From Bacteroidota bacterium (lineage in GTDB: Bacteria; Bacteroidota; Bacteroidia; Chitinophagales; Chitinophagaceae): a stretch of 5,285 nt of DNA. Position numbers and translations under genes: made by a program. Position 1 is the first letter of the stretch; every line of letters begins with the position of its first letter. The notes beneath the pieces were generated by a model, which saw nothing but the letters and a program-made list of their open reading frames with translations, searched no databases and was not told where the DNA came from. The DNA is taken from assembly GCA_023392575.1 (NCBI GenBank), contig JAEVYV010000173.1:1-5285 (forward strand). Direction: 5' to 3'. Positions 1 through 4,221 of this stretch are shown here, one piece after another.

Positions 1-405
1 CTGGGCGGCGCCGGTTTGCATTTCTTTGCCCCCGTTGGTATAGCCCTGCCTGCAAAAGTGCTGGCCTTTGAGCTGGCCGATATGAACGCCGATGGCAAAA
101 AAGACCTGATTGTAAGTTGTTCGGATAAAACCCTGTACCTGTCTTTAAATAGCTTGGTTGAAGCAGAGGAATCCCCGGATGAGATCTCTGTATACCCCAA
201 TCCAGCGCGGTCCTTCATTCGCATCCGGGGCCTGCCGCCCCTAACAAAAGCTATCTCCATTTACAATGGTTCGGGGCAATTGGTCAGCCGCACCCGCCGG
301 TGGCCGTCCAACGAATTTTCTACTACCGGACTTTCAGCCGGTATCTATTTTCTGGAAATTGTTGCAGGCGATAAAAAGATTGTCAAATCATTCATGATTC
401 AATAA
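1..405 (+). CDS. C-terminal fragment of a secreted FG-GAP/VCBS-repeat protein with T9SS type A sorting domain (5' end outside window)
   Basis: The reading frame is open from base 1, so the 134 visible residues are the C-terminus of a longer protein; a TTG at 16 is internal, not a start. Residues about 5-50 look like one integrin-type FG-GAP/VCBS repeat: a FxxPV segment precedes the calcium-loop pattern D27-x-N29-x-D31-G32-x2-D35. From about residue 62 a type IX secretion sorting domain follows, with the hallmark VYPNPA (64-69), a central IYNGSGQLV strand and a closing GIYFLEI...K..KSFMIQ. In this family the domain directs export through the T9SS across the outer membrane and is then removed, with the cargo released or anchored to the surface. 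The upstream part, and so any enzymatic activity, cannot be seen. The gene converges on the DinB-fold gene with a 35-bp gap. Confidence 0.9.
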   Translation: MGGAGLHFFAPVGIALPAKVLAFELADMNADGKKDLIVSCSDKTLYLSLNSLVEAEESPDEISVYPNPARSFIRIRGLPPLTKAISIYNGSGQLVSRTRRWPSNEFSTTGLSAGIYFLEIVAGDKKIVKSFMIQ

Positions 406-412
406 GCAGCAT

Positions 413-435
413 AAAAAAAGCCGGCAAGCCGGCTT
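413..435 (-). terminator. Rho-independent terminator of the minus-strand three-gene run
   Basis: AAGCCGGC (418-425) and GCCGGCTT (428-435) are a perfect inverted repeat, realistically a 7-bp stem with the 4-nt loop CAAG. On the minus strand the stem is followed by a run of T (complement of the A-tract 413-419), the classic intrinsic form, 5 bases after the DinB-fold stop codon. On the plus strand the stem is followed by AAAAC, so it is a poor terminator for the secreted-protein gene ending at 405, although the hairpin could protect that 3' end. Confidence 0.85.
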
Positions 436-440
436 AAAAC

Positions 441-935
441 TCAAGGCATTTCATCGGCGCTTGGCCCGTACATGCCCGGCACCGGTACTTCAAGCAGGCG
501 CAGATAAACAGATAGCTGTCCTCTGTGGTGAATGAGGTGGTTCAGGGCCATGGAGCGAATGACCGCTATGCGGGGCATGGTAAAATAAATGGTTTCGCCA
601 TTGCGCAGGCTCCAGGGTTCCATCAGCGCTTCATCGGTGGCAGCTTGCAAGGCTTCTAAAGCTTCCTGCACATTTTTTTCAAAATAGGCCACGAGGTCTT
701 CGGTGCTTTGGGCCTGGTAAGGCTTGTAATCAAATGTGCTAAAGTCCAGTTCCGTTTTTTTTATAGCCATGGTCACCCAACCCGGTAGTTCGGCCACGTG
801 CCCGCCCAGCCCTTTCAAGCTCATGGACTTTTGATGTGGCCGCCAATCAAATTGTTCGGCAGGAACTTTTTCCAGCATTTTTCTGGTTTGTGCTGCTTCG
901 TGTTGCAGCTCGGGAATAATCGATTGATTCAACAT
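441..935 (-). CDS. DinB-family (four-helix bundle, putative metal-binding) protein
   Basis: A 164-residue cytoplasmic protein of typical DinB/YfiT-like length. The three-histidine metal site of the family is visible: H46 in the GGHVAELPGW segment, then H133 and H137 in the NHLIHHRGQL motif near the C-terminus, spaced H-x3-H. Relatives are induced by DNA damage or stress, or act as metal-dependent thiol transferases using bacillithiol, mycothiol or glutathione; the substrate here cannot be told from sequence. The start at 935 fits the family N-terminus (a helix beginning LNQSIIPELQHE). It lies only 9 bases after the LysE-family stop, which argues for co-transcription; the short upstream stretch is A-rich with no Shine-Dalgarno, as is common in Bacteroidota. 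The gene is last before the terminator at 413-435. Fold assignment is firm, function is not. Confidence 0.9.
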   Translation of the reverse strand: MLNQSIIPELQHEAAQTRKMLEKVPAEQFDWRPHQKSMSLKGLGGHVAELPGWVTMAIKKTELDFSTFDYKPYQAQSTEDLVAYFEKNVQEALEALQAATDEALMEPWSLRNGETIYFTMPRIAVIRSMALNHLIHHRGQLSVYLRLLEVPVPGMYGPSADEMP

Positions 936-944
936 ATGTTTTAT

Positions 945-1655
945 TTAAGTGTGCTTTTGCATTTCTTCCAACTGGTCTTCAAATTTCCGGGTGAGTTCTT
1001 CGGGATGCTCAAGGGCATGTTGCGTATCTTTTTTCTTGGCTATTTTCCACAACTGAATAAGGGCCGTCAGGGCAAATATGCTCCCGATGATCCAGTTTAA
1101 GACATCCTGGTTATTGCTGATTTTATCGGCAATGAGCTTGCCGCCAAATATAAAAACACAATTGCCCAATAACGTTCCCAGTCCAATGCCCACGATATAC
1201 GTGTTGTAATGGTTGTTTTGAGGCAACAGCAGTTTTTTGGTAAACAATACCGTGCTCCAACCAAACCAAAAAGGAATTTGCACCGGATTGAGGGCACTCA
1301 TCAGCAGCCCGAGCAAATAAGGCGGCAGCGTACTGGAAAGAATGGGATTTTTGGTAACACTGGGGTGCAGGGCCGTGTAAAAAGAGGCAAGGGCCAGCGC
1401 CAGAACGATGAAAAAAGTAAGCCATTCCAAAATTTTAAAAATGCGCTGCTGCTTGCGGATCCAGTCCATGGCAACCAGAGACAGCCGCACATAAACCATT
1501 TCCGCCGTCAGCGAGCCCACAGCAAACAACAGGGCATTGGCAATGCCTGAGCTGATGCCGATTTGCATGGCCGCAATATTTAAAGTGCCTAAGGGAAGCG
1601 AGCCCAAAAAACTAATAAACAGGCCCGTAAAAAAAATACGTATCAACTTTTGCAT
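945..1655 (-). CDS. LysE-family transporter (amino-acid/metabolite exporter)
   Basis: A 236-residue inner-membrane protein with about six hydrophobic segments (roughly residues 7-29, 37-61, 75-95, 110-138, 150-172, 184-204) and a charged, probably cytoplasmic tail of about 30 residues. The LysE/RhtB signature region is clear: SLPLGTLN (19-26) at the end of segment 1, then AAMQIGISSGIANALLFAVG leading into segment 2, and ALNPVQIPFW (121-130, N123-P124) in segment 4. Characterised members export amino acids such as lysine, threonine or homoserine, driven by the proton gradient; the substrate is not predictable here. The ATG at 1655 begins just before the first membrane segment; another ATG 4 bases upstream is in a different frame. 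It lies 32 bp after the ATP-grasp gene and 9 bp before the DinB-fold gene, in an apparent operon, with no good separate promoter in the 32-bp gap. Confidence 0.88.
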   Translation of the reverse strand: MQKLIRIFFTGLFISFLGSLPLGTLNIAAMQIGISSGIANALLFAVGSLTAEMVYVRLSLVAMDWIRKQQRIFKILEWLTFFIVLALALASFYTALHPSVTKNPILSSTLPPYLLGLLMSALNPVQIPFWFGWSTVLFTKKLLLPQNNHYNTYIVGIGLGTLLGNCVFIFGGKLIADKISNNQDVLNWIIGSIFALTALIQLWKIAKKKDTQHALEHPEELTRKFEDQLEEMQKHT

Positions 1656-1687
1656 GCATCCGTTCTAAAAACCGAAAATAGGATTTA

Positions 1688-2743
1688 TTAAATCAGAATC
1701 TCCCGGTCGCATTGTTCCAAAACCTTTAAATGTTTTTTGGCATCCCGTAAAAAAAGCAATCCTTTTTTAAACGGCCAGTAAGGAAGGCCGTGCCGGTGAT
1801 TGTAGCGGGAAATGTCAAACAGAACTTTCCAGTGCCTGAGAAATTCCCGGTTGGCTTGCAGCAGGCTGTAGCCGGCGTTGTACACATGGTTGGGCTCGGC
1901 GCCGCTACCGTTGAATTCCAAAATGCTGAAATGCTGCCCCTTTTTCAGATCCGCAACCGAGCGGCATTTTATATCATAGCGGCCATAATAAAACCGGGCC
2001 GGGCGGCTTAGCTCATCAAACACCTGCACCAGGTCGTCGTCGATCAGGTGCTTGAGATTGGTAAACCGGGCCCCTCTGTTTAAATTGGCGGCATGCGTTA
2101 AAATATACCGCTCTCCTTGGGGCAGGACCGTCTTCAGGTTCTCGGCGTGTTTGACATGCATTTCTTCCAGGCGGTGTTTGGCCTTGGGGTGAGCTTCAAT
2201 CAATTGCTGCAGGCTGCTTTGTCCGTCGCCGGTTACATCCATCAGCTCTTTTTGAATAAAGCCGGTGATCACTCCTTTTTGCTGACGGGGATGACGGTAG
2301 TAAAACACGCTTACTTCCAGCGGATAGTCCACCAGCTCCTGCACAATATATTCAAAAGGAATTTTGCGATGATAGATCTCCAGTTGCCGTTCGTTGTCCA
2401 CTTTGCGAAACAGCAACCCCTTCATGCCCACATCGGGTTTTACCACAAAGGGATACGTAAAGCCGCTGTTGCTGATGTATTTTTTTACACGGCCAAAATC
2501 CTCTTTGGGATTGATGTAAATGGTTTTGGGATAGGTATGCACCGGCAGCAGTTCGTACATTTCTTTTTTGCCCTCGCCTTCAAAGCCGCCAAAGGTTATG
2601 GTGGGGTTGGATGAGCTAAAAAACCAAAAAGACCGGGAGCGGAGGCAATACCAAAGCCATACGGGACTGATCAAAAAATAACGAAGGGCAAAGGGCCACA
2701 ATTCCCAGTTGCTGATTTTTTCCCAAAGGCTTTTCCACTTCAT
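1688..2743 (-). CDS. ATP-grasp ligase-like protein (D-Ala-D-Ala-ligase-related fold) with Trp-rich hydrophobic N-terminus
   Basis: A 351-residue protein. Residues about 12-42 are strongly hydrophobic and aromatic, with seven Trp in the first 40 residues, suggesting a membrane-associated N-terminus. An ATP-grasp core follows: FVVKPDVGMKG (99-109, K102 as nucleotide-binding lysine and a glycine-containing loop), IVQELV (133-138, E136 at the hinge), LNRGAR (221-226), YYGRYDIKC (252-260, D257) and ILEFNGSGAEPNH (274-286, with E275 and N277 as likely Mg/ATP ligands). The fold normally joins a carboxylate to an amine through an acyl-phosphate. Homologues as I recall them are widespread in Bacteroidota and loosely named D-alanine-D-alanine ligase, but the ligase-specific N-terminal domain is replaced here, so that name should not be trusted. 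It is the first gene of the run with the LysE exporter. The start at 2743 keeps the full hydrophobic region and lies 10 bases from a -7-like box. Confidence 0.85.
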   Translation of the reverse strand: MKWKSLWEKISNWELWPFALRYFLISPVWLWYCLRSRSFWFFSSSNPTITFGGFEGEGKKEMYELLPVHTYPKTIYINPKEDFGRVKKYISNSGFTYPFVVKPDVGMKGLLFRKVDNERQLEIYHRKIPFEYIVQELVDYPLEVSVFYYRHPRQQKGVITGFIQKELMDVTGDGQSSLQQLIEAHPKAKHRLEEMHVKHAENLKTVLPQGERYILTHAANLNRGARFTNLKHLIDDDLVQVFDELSRPARFYYGRYDIKCRSVADLKKGQHFSILEFNGSGAEPNHVYNAGYSLLQANREFLRHWKVLFDISRYNHRHGLPYWPFKKGLLFLRDAKKHLKVLEQCDREILI

Positions 2744-2753
2744 AGCTGGTGGT

Positions 2754-2761
2754 CAAAAATA
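2754..2761 (-). promoter_or_regulatory. Candidate Bacteroidota -7 box (TATTTTTG) for the ATP-grasp/LysE/DinB run
   Basis: On the minus strand the sequence reads TATTTTTG, matching the Bacteroidota TAnnTTTG -7 consensus, ending 10 bases before the ATG at 2743. I find no convincing TTTG -33 element at the expected spacing, so the call rests on the -7 box and its position. It overlaps the left arm of the inverted repeat at 2756-2790. Confidence 0.5.
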
Positions 2762-2790
2762 GCCAGATATTGTTTTAGCCCGGCTATTTT
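2756..2790. repeat. 9-bp inverted repeat in the divergent promoter region
   Basis: AAAATAGCC (2756-2764) and GGCTATTTT (2782-2790) are perfect reverse complements separated by 17 bp. The left arm overlaps the minus-strand -7 box; the right arm ends 24 bp before the plus-strand -7 box. Centre-to-centre spacing of the arms is 26 bp, about 2.5 helical turns. It could be an operator for a dimeric regulator or simply a weak AT-rich hairpin; no regulator gene is nearby. Confidence 0.45.
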
Positions 2791-2814
2791 ATGAAATGAT
2801 AATCGTTCAAGGCT

Positions 2815-2822
2815 TATTTTTG
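2815..2822 (+). promoter_or_regulatory. Candidate Bacteroidota -7 box (TATTTTTG) for the CCG Fe-S protein gene
   Basis: TATTTTTG matches TAnnTTTG and ends 20 bases before the ATG at 2843, predicting a short leader. The same octamer serves the divergent gene. No clear -33 TTTG is present at 19-21 bp upstream, so this is a half-match. Confidence 0.5.
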
Positions 2823-2842
2823 GACGGAAGAAACTATACATC

Positions 2843-3622
2843 ATGCAGGTAAGAACAATGGCTGATTTTTTTGCCTCCGGAGAAACCCCCGAGGTTCTTT
2901 TTTGGGTGGGATGCGCCGGCAGCTTCGATCAAAGGGCACAAAAGATCACCAAAGCATTTGCGACTATTTTGGATAAAGTTGGTGTGAACTACGCCATTTT
3001 GGGTAAAGAAGAAATGTGCACCGGCGACCCAGCCCGAAGGGCCGGCAACGAATTTCTTTTCCAGATGATGGCCTATCAAAACATTCAAACGCTGAATAAT
3101 TATGGCGTGAAAAAAATTGTGACCACCTGCCCCCACTGCTTTAATATTTTTAAAAACGAATACCCCGAACTGGGCGGCAGTTATGAGGTGGTGCACCACA
3201 CAAGCTTTTTGCAACAATTGATTGACGAGGGAAAGATCCGGCTGAAGGACAGCGAGGCCTTCAAGGGCAGGCGCATCACTTATCACGATAGCTGCTACCT
3301 GGGCAGGGCCAACGGGATTTACGAGGCGCCCAGGAAGGTATTGGAAGCCCTGGATGCCGAACTGGTAGAAATGAAGCGGTGCGGCAAAAAAGGCTTTTGC
3401 TGTGGCGCCGGTGGTGCCCAAATGTTCAAAGAAGAAGAGGCCGGCAAAACAAGGGTCAACCTGGAAAGGGCCAATGAAGCCATAGATACCGGCTCGCAAA
3501 TCGTGGCGGCTGCCTGTCCGTTCTGCAATACCATGCTCACCGATGGGGTTAAAGCAGCCGAAAAGGAAACCGATGTTCAGGTGCTGGACGTGGCAGAACT
3601 GGTTGCCGCCAGCATGGAATAA
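2843..3622 (+). CDS. Cysteine-rich (CCG) domain Fe-S protein, LutA/GlcF/HdrB-related
   Basis: A 259-residue soluble protein made of two CCG domains. Domain 1 has C24 (WVGCAG), C59 (CTGDPARRAG) and C95-x2-C98 (TTCPHC). Domain 2 has C151 (HDSCYLGR), C186-C187 (GFCCGAGG) and C225-x2-C228 (AACPFC). The spacings of about 34 and 35-37 residues are those of the CX(n)CCX(n)CXXC family, which binds non-cubane [4Fe-4S] clusters in HdrB and occurs in the lactate-utilisation protein LutA and the glycolate-oxidase subunit GlcF. In domain 1 the paired cysteine is Met58-Cys59. Such proteins pass electrons between a flavoprotein or quinone and a partner, usually a ferredoxin-type Fe-S protein; that partner is not in the window, since the gene to the left is divergent. 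The start agrees with the remembered Bacteroidota N-terminus (MQVxTMA). Family firm, exact reaction unknown. Confidence 0.9.
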   Translation: MQVRTMADFFASGETPEVLFWVGCAGSFDQRAQKITKAFATILDKVGVNYAILGKEEMCTGDPARRAGNEFLFQMMAYQNIQTLNNYGVKKIVTTCPHCFNIFKNEYPELGGSYEVVHHTSFLQQLIDEGKIRLKDSEAFKGRRITYHDSCYLGRANGIYEAPRKVLEALDAELVEMKRCGKKGFCCGAGGAQMFKEEEAGKTRVNLERANEAIDTGSQIVAAACPFCNTMLTDGVKAAEKETDVQVLDVAELVAASME

Positions 3623-3629
3623 ACCGTTT

Positions 3630-3671
3630 GGAAGTTAGCAGGTGGCGACTCTTATCAACTTGTTAACTTCC
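3630..3671. repeat. 8-bp inverted repeat between the Fe-S gene and the next gene
   Basis: GGAAGTTA (3630-3637) and TAACTTCC (3664-3671) are perfect reverse complements with a 26-nt spacer, starting 7 bases after the Fe-S gene stop. No U-tract follows, so it is not a standard terminator. It overlaps the degenerate 7-8-nt repeat tract to its right. Confidence 0.4.
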
Positions 3672-3699
3672 TGCTTATCAGCTCTTCCCTTACTAACTT
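3651..3699. repeat. Degenerate short-period (7-8 nt) intergenic repeat tract
   Basis: Read on the minus strand, the tract breaks into similar units: AAGTTAGT, AAGGGAAG, AGCTGAT, AAGCAGG, AAGTTAAC, AAGTTGAT, AAGAG. On the plus strand CTTATCA occurs at 3651-3657 and 3674-3680, and AACTT at 3657, 3665 and 3695. The tract ends in the candidate -7 box of the following gene. It resembles AAGTTAAC-type intergenic repeats that I recall from related genomes, but I cannot verify this here. Confidence 0.4.
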
Positions 3700-3701
3700 T
3701 G
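3694..3701 (+). promoter_or_regulatory. Candidate -7 box (TAACTTTG) giving a leaderless or near-leaderless start
   Basis: TAACTTTG is an exact match to TAnnTTTG and lies only 4 bases before the ATG at 3706. If used, transcription would begin at or within a few bases of the start codon. The -33 region has only TTCCTG, a poor match. The gene may also be read through from the Fe-S gene 83 bp upstream. Confidence 0.5.
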
Positions 3702-3705
3702 CCTC

Positions 3706-4221
3706 ATGAATCTGGAATATAAAAAATTTCTTCCTTCGGGTTTTTCTCCCGATAGCCGGGTGTGGATCTATCAAAGCAGCCGGTTGTTTACCATAACCGA
3801 GGCTTTGGAAATGGAAGGCCTGCTCCATAAATTTTCCGAAGAATGGCTTTCACACGGCGCCGAAGTAAATGCCTATTGCAATTTGCTTTTTGGCCAGTTT
3901 GTGATCCTGATGGCCGATGAAACCCAAGTGGGGGTCAGCGGTTGCAGCACCGACTCCTCGGTTCGGTTCATAAAGGAGCTGGGCCAAAAGTTTGGGGTTG
4001 ATTTTTTTGATCGCACCAGCCTTGCTTTTTATATCAAGGACAAAATACAGATGTTGCCCATGAGCCAGCTGCCGTACGCCTTGGAACATGGATTTATCAA
4101 CGAAGAAACCCTGTATTTCAATAACCTGGTTCAAACCAAAAAAGAGCTGGAAAACAACTGGATCATTCCTGTTAAAAACTCCTGGCTGGCAGGCCGCCTG
4201 CAGCCACGGGCTAACCCTTAA
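3706..4221 (+). CDS. Conserved Bacteroidota protein of unknown function (often mislabelled 'ABC transporter ATPase')
   Basis: A 171-residue protein, probably cytoplasmic, with no signal peptide or membrane segment. From memory it matches a family of about 160 residues in Bacteroidota, commonly annotated as 'ABC transporter ATPase'. Recognisable family segments are RVWIYQSSR (18-26), the Gly-Cys-Ser stretch SGCSTDSSVRFI (78-89), LYFNNLV (136-142) and two Trp near the C-terminus (W152, W160). There is no Walker A (GxxxxGK[ST]), ABC signature or Walker B, so the ATPase name is unsupported. In genomes I recall it commonly follows a CCG-domain Fe-S gene, as here, so a role near that redox protein is plausible but unproven; C80 is a candidate functional residue. 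The start at 3706 gives the usual family N-terminus. The 3' end overlaps the convergent gene by 11 bp. Confidence 0.85.
   Translation: MNLEYKKFLPSGFSPDSRVWIYQSSRLFTITEALEMEGLLHKFSEEWLSHGAEVNAYCNLLFGQFVILMADETQVGVSGCSTDSSVRFIKELGQKFGVDFFDRTSLAFYIKDKIQMLPMSQLPYALEHGFINEETLYFNNLVQTKKELENNWIIPVKNSWLAGRLQPRANP
4174..4205 (-). terminator. Possible terminator of the beta-barrel gene, inside the end of the convergent plus-strand gene
   Basis: On the minus strand, just after the beta-barrel stop, bases 4205-4184 can fold into about 9 base pairs (GGCTG paired with CAGCC, CAGG with CCTG, one bulged C, loop CGG). A five-T run follows (4178-4174), but only after a 5-nt gap, so it is weaker than a textbook terminator. 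The same bases encode the WLAGRLQP end of the plus-strand protein. Confidence 0.35.

Noticed and set aside
16..18. TTG as start codon of the first gene
   Set aside because: The frame is open to base 1, and the TTG falls inside an FG-GAP-like repeat, so the gene starts upstream of the window.
1656..1687. Separate promoter for the LysE gene
   Set aside because: The best candidate on the minus strand is TATTTTCG, which breaks the TTTG core, and the gap is only 32 bp, so co-transcription is the simpler reading.
2117..2614. Long open frame on the plus strand opposite the ATP-grasp gene
   Set aside because: Composition (His, Phe and Gln runs) is that of an antisense reading; the minus strand has the ATP-grasp motifs.
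2834..3499. Long open frame on the minus strand opposite the Fe-S gene
   Set aside because: Its translation has no family features, and the opposite strand encodes a clear two-domain CCG protein with all expected motifs; it is an antisense shadow.
3630..3671. Inverted repeat as a terminator of the Fe-S gene
   Set aside because: The stem is 8 bp with a 26-nt loop and no T-run follows; kept only as a repeat.
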